From contig JAABQU010000229.1 of assembly GCA_011391285.1 (NCBI GenBank), positions 1-23,023 of the forward strand: 23,023 bases of DNA, in the 5' to 3' direction. Made by a program: the position numbers and the translations under genes. The notes under the pieces were generated by a model. The model searched no databases, had not been told where the DNA came from, and worked only from the letters and a program-made list of their open reading frames with translations. Shown here piece after piece: positions 7,595 through 15,207 of this stretch. Within the stretch, counting starts at the first letter, position 1. Every line of letters begins with the position of its first letter. This stretch comes from Thiobacillus sp. Lineage in GTDB: Bacteria; Pseudomonadota; Gammaproteobacteria; Burkholderiales; Thiobacillaceae.

Positions 7595-9439
7595 ATGCAA
7601 ACGCTTGCCGACATCGACTTTGCCTCGCTCACCCAGCGGTCCTTCCATCCCTCGCCGGCGGCGTGGGAGGACCAGGTGTTTTATTTTTTTCTGCTGGATC
7701 GCTTTTCCGACGGCAACGAGGCGGGTTATCGCGACAACGCGGGCAACCTGGCGCTGGGCGGCGCCACGCCCTTGCTGCAATCCGCCGACCACGGCAACGC
7801 CGTTGGCTCCGAAGCCGACGCGGCGACTTGGCGCGATGCGGGGGCACGTTTTGTCGGCGGCACGCTGCGCGGCGCGATGAGCAAAATCGGCTACCTGAAG
7901 CGGCTCGGTGTCAGTGCGCTGTGGGTGAGCCCGGTGTTCAAGCAGCCCCCCTGGAGCGACGCCTATCACGGCTACGGGGTGCAGGATTTCCTCGCCATCG
8001 ACCCGCGTTTCGGCAGCCGCGAAGACCTGCGCGACCTGGTCGCCACGGCGCATGCGCAGGGCATCTATGTGATCCTCGACGTGATCCTCAACCATGCCGG
8101 CCCGGTGTTCACCTACGCCGCCGACCGCTACCCGACCTGGCACGGCATGGACCCGCGCTGGGACGGCCGTCCCTATTCGGTCGCAGGCTGGAACGACGCA
8201 ACCGGCCAGCCGAGCCTGCCGTACGGCCAGCCGGTGAGCGACCCTGACGCTGCCGTGTGGCCACGTGAACTGCAAGACGGCAACAGTTTCTCCCGGCTCG
8301 GCCGCATCAACAACTGGGACTGGTATCCGGAATTCATCGAAGGCGATTTCCTCGACCTGAAAGAGATCCGGCTCGGTGACGGCGTGGTCGACCATTACCG
8401 CGTCTCGCCCGCGCTAAAAACGCTCACCCACGCTTATCAGTACTGGATCGCCTATGCCGACCTCGACGGCTTCCGGGTCGACACGGTCAAGCACATGGAC
8501 CCCGGCGCGACGCGCTATTTCACCGCCTGCATCCACGAGTTCGCACAATCGATCGGCAAAGAACATTTCACCCTGATCGGCGAAATCACCGGCGGCCGCG
8601 GCAACGCCTTTGCCCTGCGTGAAACCACCGGACTCGACGCCGCGCTCGGCATCGACGACATCCCCGACAAGCTCGAATATCTGGTCAAGGGGCAGCGCAA
8701 CCCAGCGGAATACTTCGACCTGTTCCGCAATTCGTTCGACATCGGCAAGGATTCGCACACCTGGTTCCGCAACAAGGTCGTCACGCTCTACGACGACCAC
8801 GACCAGGTGCGCAAGGGCAACAAGAAGGCTCGCTTTTGCGCCGGCGGTGGAACGCGGCTCGCGCTCAATGCGCTGGCGCTCAACGCCCTGACGCTCGGCA
8901 TACCCTGTATTTACTATGGTTCTGAGCAGGGTCTTGACGGTGAAGGCGGCAACGACCGCTACATCCGCGAGGCGATGTTCGGCGGCGACTTTGGCGCCTT
9001 CCGTTCGCGCGGCCGTCACTGCTTCGATGAAAACCACCCGATCTATGTCGGGCTTGCGCGCCTGCTCGCCGTGCGCCGGCAGCACCTGGCGCTGCGCCGC
9101 GGCCGCCAGTATCTGCGCGCGATTTCCGGCAACGGCCACGATTTTGGCGAGCCGCGCCTGATCGGCGGCGAACTGCGCTCGGTGGTGGCGTGGTCGCGGC
9201 TGTTCACCGACCGCGAATGGCTGTGTGCGATCAACACCGACGACACCAGCGAACAGGCCGCCTGGGTGGGGTTGGACCACGACCTGAGCCCGCCCGGGAG
9301 CCAGTTGATCTGCCTGTATAGCAGCGACCCGACCCGGATTGGCAGCACGCTCGACGTCGCGTCACCGCATCCCGACTGGCACGCCGTGTGGCTTGCCTTG
9401 CCTGCCGCAGGCTGTGCGGTGTATGGGCCGGCAGACTGA
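7595..9439 (+). CDS. GH13 alpha-amylase-family glycoside hydrolase, apparently cytoplasmic
   Basis: A 614-aa (beta/alpha)8-barrel enzyme of the alpha-amylase family, which cleaves or transfers alpha-glucosidic bonds. All the conserved GH13 regions are present. Region I is DVILNH (D162, N166, H167). Region II is GFRVDTVKH, with nucleophile D296. Region III is IGEI, with acid/base E330. Region IV is YDDHD, with H402 and transition-state stabiliser D403 (Asp replaces the common Asn before HD). The N-terminal 'FYFFLLDRFSDGN' strand is typical. There is no signal peptide, unlike most gene products around it. Start chosen at ATG 7595, with GAGG seven bases upstream and 8 bp after the previous stop; the upstream in-frame ATG 7544 would overlap the previous gene. 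Its stop overlaps the next start (TGATG at 9437-9441). Specificity (amylase, glucosidase, trehalose or sucrose enzyme) cannot be read from the motifs. Confidence 0.92.
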   Translation: MQTLADIDFASLTQRSFHPSPAAWEDQVFYFFLLDRFSDGNEAGYRDNAGNLALGGATPLLQSADHGNAVGSEADAATWRDAGARFVGGTLRGAMSKIGYLKRLGVSALWVSPVFKQPPWSDAYHGYGVQDFLAIDPRFGSREDLRDLVATAHAQGIYVILDVILNHAGPVFTYAADRYPTWHGMDPRWDGRPYSVAGWNDATGQPSLPYGQPVSDPDAAVWPRELQDGNSFSRLGRINNWDWYPEFIEGDFLDLKEIRLGDGVVDHYRVSPALKTLTHAYQYWIAYADLDGFRVDTVKHMDPGATRYFTACIHEFAQSIGKEHFTLIGEITGGRGNAFALRETTGLDAALGIDDIPDKLEYLVKGQRNPAEYFDLFRNSFDIGKDSHTWFRNKVVTLYDDHDQVRKGNKKARFCAGGGTRLALNALALNALTLGIPCIYYGSEQGLDGEGGNDRYIREAMFGGDFGAFRSRGRHCFDENHPIYVGLARLLAVRRQHLALRRGRQYLRAISGNGHDFGEPRLIGGELRSVVAWSRLFTDREWLCAINTDDTSEQAAWVGLDHDLSPPGSQLICLYSSDPTRIGSTLDVASPHPDWHAVWLALPAAGCAVYGPAD

Positions 9440-11028
9440 TGCGCCATGCGCCGCGCATCCTGTCCCTGCAGATGGTGCTCGCCATGTGCCTGATGATGTC
9501 TCCGCTCCAGAGCCTGTCGGAACCGGCGCAGCCTGATCTGCCGCCGGTCGGGCGCTCGCGCTTCGACCTGCTGATCGGCAACGCTCCGGTGCCGTACCCG
9601 TTTCCCCGGCTGGTGAACCTGATCAACCGCCAGATGCAGACCGATGCCGGCGGCCTGCCACCGCTCAAGGTCACACTGATCCCGCTCGGCCGCTCGCTGC
9701 AGCGTGAGGCAGGGGCGCCGGATTACTTCCACTTTCCGCGCGTGGTCGCCGCCGCCGACGGCACCAGCAAGCCCGGCATCCCGCCCCTGAAAGACCGGCT
9801 GTTCCTCGGCTTTCACGAAAAAGGAGGCGTGATCGAGGCCATCAGCTACAACGATGCCGCCGGCCGCTTCGAATTCCAGGTGGTGCGGGATTATCAGCCA
9901 GGCAAGATACCGCAGCTGTACTACGCGCGGCGCAGCCTGTGCCTCGCCTGCCACCAGAATGCCGCGCCCATCTTTGCCCGCCCGCTGTGGGACGAAACGC
10001 CGGCCAACCCGGCGATTGCCACCCGCCTGCGCGACGCGCGCAGCGATTTCTATCAGGTCAAGCTGACTGGCACCGACATCGCGTATTTCATCGATAGCGC
10101 GACCGACCGTGCCAATCTGTTTTCGGTCTGGCAGACGCTGTGGCAGTCAGGCTGCGGTCAGGGCAAAGCTGGCGACCGCTGCCGCATGCAGGCCTTCGCC
10201 GCAGCACTCGACTATGCACGTAGCGGCACGCTGCCCGCGCCGGGCACACTGCCGACGCTGGATTCAGGCTGGAAAACCCGCTGGCCGCATGGCCTTGCCC
10301 TCCCCAATCCCGACCTACCCAACCGCGATCCACTCGCCGCTTTGCAGGATCCGGCCAACGACCCGCTGCTGCTGCGCCCGCCGCTCGACACCTGGCATGC
10401 GCCGGACAAGACCGCCTTCATCGTCGGGCTGGCCGGCATGCTCGACGCCAATGCCGTGAAACAGCTGAAAGCGGCCGACCTGTCCGCCCCACTCGAACGC
10501 CTGCGCACGCGCGGTGCACTGGCCGCCCGCCCGTTCAGCCACGATCTGCTGGATACCCTGCTGGCCGAACTCGGTGCGCCACGCCGAATCCGTCCGCTCA
10601 GCCTGTCGCCTGCACGTTTGGAACCTGCCTCGGCGTCAGCCGAAGCCGGCCCACTCGTCGCGCCATTCCGCACCCATTGCGCCAGCTGCCACGACACCAC
10701 GCTGCCGCATCCGCCCAACTTCCTGCGTGGCAGCCCGGCCGAGGTTGAGGCCAAACTCGAACACTGCGCGCCGCGCATGTTTGTCCGCCTGAGCATGGCG
10801 GGCATCCCGGAAGCCGCGCGCAGCAAGCCGCCGATGCCGCCAGCCACAGCGCTCGCCAGCCGCGGAATCGATCCCGCGCACTGGGCAGCGTCGCCCGAGC
10901 TCGCGGCGCTGAAACGGATTGTCGCCAGCCGCCTGCGCAGCCAGGACCCGGCCAGCCTGCTGCGCCAGCCCTATGCGCAGCTGCGTCCCTGCCTGCCGCC
11001 GTCCAGTTATGCGGAGCGTGCGCAATGA
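9439..11028 (+). CDS. Exported di-heme c-type cytochrome of a second type
   Basis: A 529-aa protein with an N-terminal signal peptide (hydrophobic to about residue 24, likely cleavage near SLS-EP) and two c-heme motifs: CLACH at 168-172 and CASCH at 414-418. The first lies in the context 'CLACHQNAAPIFARPLWDET', which I associate with uncharacterised proteobacterial cytochromes rather than with classical CCPs. The second precedes a His/Pro segment and a C-terminal part with 'HCAPRMFVRLSM' and a proline-methionine stretch. The 'YLHNGS' element found in the other cytochromes here is absent, so this one is probably not a direct paralogue of them. Translation is likely coupled at both ends: its ATG overlaps the amylase stop by one base, and its TGA overlaps the next ATG (ATGA at 11025-11028). 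Role: periplasmic electron transfer or oxidation, substrate unknown. Confidence 0.85.
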   Translation: MRHAPRILSLQMVLAMCLMMSPLQSLSEPAQPDLPPVGRSRFDLLIGNAPVPYPFPRLVNLINRQMQTDAGGLPPLKVTLIPLGRSLQREAGAPDYFHFPRVVAAADGTSKPGIPPLKDRLFLGFHEKGGVIEAISYNDAAGRFEFQVVRDYQPGKIPQLYYARRSLCLACHQNAAPIFARPLWDETPANPAIATRLRDARSDFYQVKLTGTDIAYFIDSATDRANLFSVWQTLWQSGCGQGKAGDRCRMQAFAAALDYARSGTLPAPGTLPTLDSGWKTRWPHGLALPNPDLPNRDPLAALQDPANDPLLLRPPLDTWHAPDKTAFIVGLAGMLDANAVKQLKAADLSAPLERLRTRGALAARPFSHDLLDTLLAELGAPRRIRPLSLSPARLEPASASAEAGPLVAPFRTHCASCHDTTLPHPPNFLRGSPAEVEAKLEHCAPRMFVRLSMAGIPEAARSKPPMPPATALASRGIDPAHWAASPELAALKRIVASRLRSQDPASLLRQPYAQLRPCLPPSSYAERAQ

Positions 11029-12506
11029 TCCCGTCCGCCGCCCGCTGCTCCGTCTGCCGCTTCTTTCTGTGGGCGCTGCTGCTCCTGCTCGCGCTCGCTG
11101 CGCTGGGGGCCGCGATCCGCTTTCTGCCTGACCGTCCGGTCACCTACAACGACCCGGTTGAACACTTCAAGTACGGCTCGACCGGCGGCGAGCGCAACAT
11201 GGGCTTCCCCTACTGGATGTGGCAGGTGCTGCCCGAGGTCTGCCCCGACCTGCTGCCGGGCAAGGGCTATGCCTCGCTCGGTTTCATTTACGAGCAGGGG
11301 CGCGATCTGCCGGTGGGCATGTCGAAACGCCGGCATATGGGCATCGACCGCGTGTTCCTCAACTGCGCGGTGTGCCACACCGCCACCGTGCGCACCTCGC
11401 CCAATGCCAAGCCGCTGCTGGTCGCCGGCATGCCGGCCAATCAACTCGACCTGATGCGCTTCCAGAAATTCGTCCAGCAATGCGTCAACGACCGCCGCTT
11501 CACTCCGGCGCAGGTGGTGCCGCGCATCGAAGAAAAGGCTGGCGGCCTCGGCCTGCTCGACCAGTGGGTGGTCTATCCGCTCGGCGTCCACCTGATGCGC
11601 GACGGCGTCGCCGGCCTGCTCGGTCGCCTGCGCTTCATCCATCAACAGGACGACTGGGGGCCCGGGCGGGTCGACACCTTCAACTCGGCCAAGGCCATTT
11701 TCGGCGTGCCGTTCGAGCACTTGCCGCCAGAGGAACTGGTCGGCGTATCGGACTTTCCGGCGATCTGGAACCAGGGCAAGAAACAGGGCATGCAACTACA
11801 CTGGGACGGCAACAACAGCCGCGTCGAGGAACGCAACCTGTCGGCCGCGTTCGGCACCGGCGCGACGCCGAAGCTGATCGACCACGCCGCTATTGCCCGC
11901 ATCGAGGCGTGGATCGCCAGCGCCACGCCGCCGGCATTCGGCAAGGTTTACCCGATCAACCCGTCACTCGCCGCGCGTGGACAAGCGCTCTACGCGCAAA
12001 GCTGCGCCGCCTGTCACGGCAAAAGCGGCAGCGATTTTTCCGGCGCACACGTCGGCCAGGTCACGCCACTCAGCGCCATCGGCACCGACCGTGGGCGCCT
12101 CGATTCCTACACGCTGCAACTCGCGCAAAACCAGGGCATGCTGTATTCAGCCGACCCGGCACGCCGCTTCCGCCATTTCCGCAAGACCTGGGGCTACGCC
12201 AATGCGCCGCTCGACGGCCTCTGGCTGCGCGCGCCCTACCTGCACAACGGTTCGGTGCCGACGCTGTGGGATCTGCTGCAACCCGCCGCGCAGCGACCCC
12301 AACTCTTTTATCGCGGCAACGATCTGTACGACCCGCAGCGGCTCGGTTTTGTCGCCGACCAGCCCGAGAGCCGGGGCCAACCCCTGTTCGCCTTCGACAC
12401 CCGCATTCCCGGCAACCACAACGCCGGCCACGAAGGTGCCGCCTACGGCACCACGCTGCCCGCTGCCGACAAGTGGGCATTGATCGAATACCTGAAGACG
12501 TTCTGA
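11025..12506 (+). CDS. Membrane-anchored di-heme cytochrome c peroxidase/RoxA-like protein (paralogue 1)
   Basis: A 493-aa protein. An uncleaved-looking N-terminal helix (about residues 12-31) would anchor it in the inner membrane with the rest periplasmic. Heme motifs are CAVCH at 114-118 and CAACH at 327-331. APYLHNGSVPTL (His 407) matches the CCP/MauG/RoxA superfamily element near the second heme. The spacing of about 213 residues between hemes is closer to RoxA-type cytochromes than to small electron carriers. It is clearly paralogous to the gene at 16910: shared blocks include FKYGS near the N-terminus, YAS(L/F)G, E-Q-G, LPVG, SKRR, IGTDRGR and the C-terminal EYLKT. The ATG overlaps the preceding stop (ATGA), so translation is coupled. 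It may be a peroxidase or a dioxygenase-type enzyme; biochemical assignment is open. Confidence 0.87.
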   Translation: MIPSAARCSVCRFFLWALLLLLALAALGAAIRFLPDRPVTYNDPVEHFKYGSTGGERNMGFPYWMWQVLPEVCPDLLPGKGYASLGFIYEQGRDLPVGMSKRRHMGIDRVFLNCAVCHTATVRTSPNAKPLLVAGMPANQLDLMRFQKFVQQCVNDRRFTPAQVVPRIEEKAGGLGLLDQWVVYPLGVHLMRDGVAGLLGRLRFIHQQDDWGPGRVDTFNSAKAIFGVPFEHLPPEELVGVSDFPAIWNQGKKQGMQLHWDGNNSRVEERNLSAAFGTGATPKLIDHAAIARIEAWIASATPPAFGKVYPINPSLAARGQALYAQSCAACHGKSGSDFSGAHVGQVTPLSAIGTDRGRLDSYTLQLAQNQGMLYSADPARRFRHFRKTWGYANAPLDGLWLRAPYLHNGSVPTLWDLLQPAAQRPQLFYRGNDLYDPQRLGFVADQPESRGQPLFAFDTRIPGNHNAGHEGAAYGTTLPAADKWALIEYLKTF

Positions 12507-12510
12507 CGCC

Positions 12511-13575
12511 ATGTCCACCCCCCTGTCATGTCTGTTGTTGTTGATTGGATGCCTGTCGCAGATGTCCGCGATGGCCGGGGCTGTGCTGTGCCCGCGCGAT
12601 AACGAGCGCCCCGAAATCCAGGTCCACTTTTTCGAGGCAGCGCAGGTGCGCGTGCTGGAAGCGGACAGCAGAAAGGAAGTTGCGCGCTTCGACAGCCGCG
12701 ATGCGAGCAGCCGCACCTGGCAGGCGCCGGAAGGGACGCGGGACTGTTACGCCATCGAGCTCGAACTGGCAGCGGCCCCGGGCCAGGAAATGTTGTGCCT
12801 CACCAATGACGAAGCCATCGGCTTTGCGCGCGACGCGCAGTCCGAACTGCTCGCCCTGGTTCGCTACCGTGACGCGCGCCTGGACACGCGCGGCACGCCC
12901 TGCGGCATCCTGCCCGAGCAGCGGGGCGCCACAGCCGCGCCCAAGCCAGCTCCTCCCGCCGCCAATGGCGATGCGACCCCAGCCTTTGCCTGGCCGCCAC
13001 CGCGCCCATCGACCCGGCGCACGCTTGCGCGGCACCTGCTCACGGGGACTGCGGCGGCGCCCACGCTGGAATACGTTTCGGGCCGCTTGCAGGCGGCGCT
13101 GGAAAGCAACGGCTATGTGGAATACAGCTACTACAGCGTGCCCGGCGGTTTTGCGCTCGCCACCCGGCTTGAGCGCATTTACCCAGACGGCCGCTCGATG
13201 GCCGAGCCCAAACGCTGGCAAGTCGCACACCAACCCCTCACCCGCTTCGACCTGAACGAATACCTGCGTGCGCTGTTCGATGCCGAGCGCGGCCACTTCC
13301 GCGTCATCGTTTTCATCGTCACCCCGACGCCGCTCGTCACCGGTACCGAATCGCCCAGCGCTGCTGCCGCGCTGGCCTGGCCGCACGAAGGCCTGCCGGT
13401 GCTGCCCGATGCGATGCGCCCCATTGCCTATGACGACCGCTTTCAGGCGCACGCGTTGATCTACGAATTCGAGACCCGGGGCGTCGGCCAGCCGGCGGAA
13501 TTCAAGGCGTCCAGCAACCTCACCGGGGACGCCCATTTGCGTCGCGCAAAAATCCTGGGGGCGCTCGAACAATGA
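12511..13575 (+). CDS. Secreted protein of unknown function
   Basis: A 354-aa protein I cannot assign. Residues 1-22 form a signal peptide (hydrophobic core, then AMAGA). The mature part appears to have two domains. The first (about residues 25-135) has four cysteines and strand-like segments. A Pro/Ala-rich linker (about 140-172) follows. The C-terminal domain (about 180-354) contains 'GYVEYSYY', 'FRVIVFIVTPTP' and 'ALIYEFE' strands. No catalytic motif is visible. It starts 4 bp after the cytochrome stop, and its own stop overlaps the next ATG (ATGA at 13572-13575). It is therefore tightly embedded in the array and likely made together with the small membrane protein downstream. Confidence 0.82.
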   Translation: MSTPLSCLLLLIGCLSQMSAMAGAVLCPRDNERPEIQVHFFEAAQVRVLEADSRKEVARFDSRDASSRTWQAPEGTRDCYAIELELAAAPGQEMLCLTNDEAIGFARDAQSELLALVRYRDARLDTRGTPCGILPEQRGATAAPKPAPPAANGDATPAFAWPPPRPSTRRTLARHLLTGTAAAPTLEYVSGRLQAALESNGYVEYSYYSVPGGFALATRLERIYPDGRSMAEPKRWQVAHQPLTRFDLNEYLRALFDAERGHFRVIVFIVTPTPLVTGTESPSAAAALAWPHEGLPVLPDAMRPIAYDDRFQAHALIYEFETRGVGQPAEFKASSNLTGDAHLRRAKILGALEQ

Positions 13576-13994
13576 CTGTCCTGACCGCCAAAAAACGTCT
13601 TGCCCTGATCTGGTTCGCCGGCGCGGCCGCCCTGTTTCTGTTCGTGTTTGGCCTCAGCCTGAACTCGCCTTCTGCGGGCGCGGTCTGGGCCTGGTTCCTA
13701 CCCACGGTCATGCCCAATCTTTCACTCATTGTCGGCGTCTGGGTCGCCGATACCCGTGCGGGCGGCGTGCCCGACCAGCCGACCGACCCTTTCATGTATT
13801 GGCTCACCGCCGGATTGTCGGGCTTTTACCTGCTCCTGATCGCTGGGCTTTTTCTGCTCCACCCCTATTCGGCACAGGGGCTCACCGCCTGGCTGCAGTC
13901 ATCACAACTGTGGCTCGCCGCCGTGCAGAGCCTGGCCTCGCTCGCCATGGGCGCATTTTATGTCACGCGTGCCCAAGCAAAGCCGGGGGTCTGA
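13572..13994 (+). CDS. Small four-TM membrane protein of unknown function
   Basis: A 140-aa hydrophobic protein with four predicted membrane helices at about residues 11-29, 35-59, 73-98 and 112-131. A short polar loop containing 'ADTRAGGVPDQPTDP' separates the second and third. There are few charged residues inside the helices and no recognisable transport or catalytic motif. The ATG overlaps the stop of the secreted unknown by four bases, which indicates translational coupling and suggests the two products act together. The gene is followed by 37 bp carrying a strong ribosome binding site for the barrel gene. Confidence 0.8.
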   Translation: MTVLTAKKRLALIWFAGAAALFLFVFGLSLNSPSAGAVWAWFLPTVMPNLSLIVGVWVADTRAGGVPDQPTDPFMYWLTAGLSGFYLLLIAGLFLLHPYSAQGLTAWLQSSQLWLAAVQSLASLAMGAFYVTRAQAKPGV

Positions 13995-14020
13995 TTTACA
14001 CAACCCTGATTTCAACCACC

Positions 14021-14026
14021 AGGAGG
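14021..14026 (+). promoter_or_regulatory. Strong ribosome binding site for the beta-barrel gene
   Basis: AGGAGG lies five bases before ATG 14032. It identifies 14032 as the start over an in-frame ATG at 13960, which lies inside the preceding gene. Confidence 0.8.
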
Positions 14027-14031
14027 ACACC

Positions 14032-15207
14032 ATGAAACCCATTTCACCCATACGACTGACCGCCTTGGCGGCCACCACGCTGATGGCACCCTATGCGCTG
14101 GCCGCCAATCCGGCGTTTCAGGACACGGTGGACACGGCAGCGGCGGGCATCTGTGCGAACTTCCCGACTTCGCCGGTGTGCGTCCAGTCCAATCTGTCCG
14201 GCGCCAGCGAAGACTCGCTCGCCCCCACCCAGTCGCTGGCGAGCAACGAAGGGGTACTGGATCAGGCGCGCAAGCTGGCACAGGACGAGCCCTCTGGCGG
14301 CAAGCTCGAGATCGGCCCGTTCAGCCTGTTGCTGAACGGCCGCGCGAGCTGGTTCGAACGCGACTCCAGCACGCTCGAGCGTGGCTACGACGGCGATGCC
14401 TACAGCGTGCAACTGGGACTGGATAAACGCCTGTCGTCGCACACGGTGGTGGGCGGGTTTCTGGTTTACGAACGCAGCCGCTCCGAATTCGCCCCCGATC
14501 TGGCGGGCCTGAGTTCACAACCCAGCGAAGGCCAATCCGACGCTGACACCCTCTCGCTGTTGGTGTTTGGCGCGCACAACCTGAACGACGCGCTGTACGT
14601 CGAAGCAGCGGCGGGCTACGGCTGGAGCGACTACGAATTCAACCGCAGCGTGTATTACCAGCCAACAGGTGGCGGCGCGCTGATCCCGGTCAACACCGCA
14701 GGCGAAACCGACGGCAGCAATTACTGGCTGAGCCTGGGCACTGGATACGAGCTGGCCAGCGGCGCGTCCAGCCTCGTACCGTATACGCGGCTGACCTATG
14801 CTCGTTCGACCGTCGACGGCTACAGCGAGAGCGAGCTGACCGCCACGGGTCTGGCCATGCGCTATGACGATGCCGACCGCAGTTCGCTGACCGCCACCCT
14901 GGGGCTGCGCGCAGGCATGACGCAAAGCTATAGCTGGGGCGTGCTCGTCCCCTTTTTCAAACTGGAGTACGAACACGAATTCAAGAACGATCCGCAGGAA
15001 GTCAGCACGTCCTTCGTGCTGGATGACGCCAACACGATCTTCACGCCGGCAGGCCAGGAACCCGACCGCAACTATTTTCACCTTGGCGCGGGCACGCAGT
15101 TCCTCATGCCGCATGGCTGGATGAGCTTCATCGAGGTCGAAGCCCTGATGGGACATAGCGAGCTTGAGCGCAGCCGCTTGCTGCTTGGGCTCAGGAAGGA
15201 ACTCTGA
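14032..15207 (+). CDS. Standalone autotransporter-type outer-membrane beta-barrel protein
   Basis: A 391-aa outer-membrane protein. The signal peptide ends near residue 24 (YALA-AN). A short region to about residue 92, with a Cys pair (ICANF...VCVQ), precedes the barrel. From about residue 95 to the end there are alternating amphipathic strands typical of the autotransporter domain, including 'ERGYDGDAYSVQLGLDKRLS' followed by 'VVGGFLVYERSRSEF'. Classical autotransporters have long passengers; here almost nothing precedes the barrel, so the protein is more likely a pore, anchor or secretion partner than an adhesin. The C-terminal residue is Leu, where Phe or Trp is usual. Its stop overlaps the caspase-like gene start (TGATG at 15205-15209), so the two are co-translated. 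The beta-barrel call is secure; cargo and role are not. Confidence 0.85.
   Translation: MKPISPIRLTALAATTLMAPYALAANPAFQDTVDTAAAGICANFPTSPVCVQSNLSGASEDSLAPTQSLASNEGVLDQARKLAQDEPSGGKLEIGPFSLLLNGRASWFERDSSTLERGYDGDAYSVQLGLDKRLSSHTVVGGFLVYERSRSEFAPDLAGLSSQPSEGQSDADTLSLLVFGAHNLNDALYVEAAAGYGWSDYEFNRSVYYQPTGGGALIPVNTAGETDGSNYWLSLGTGYELASGASSLVPYTRLTYARSTVDGYSESELTATGLAMRYDDADRSSLTATLGLRAGMTQSYSWGVLVPFFKLEYEHEFKNDPQEVSTSFVLDDANTIFTPAGQEPDRNYFHLGAGTQFLMPHGWMSFIEVEALMGHSELERSRLLLGLRKEL

Noticed and set aside
11046..11060. CxxC near the N-terminus of the 11025 product (CSVCR)
   Set aside because: The following residue is Arg, not His, and it lies at the cytoplasmic edge of the anchor helix, so it is not a heme site.
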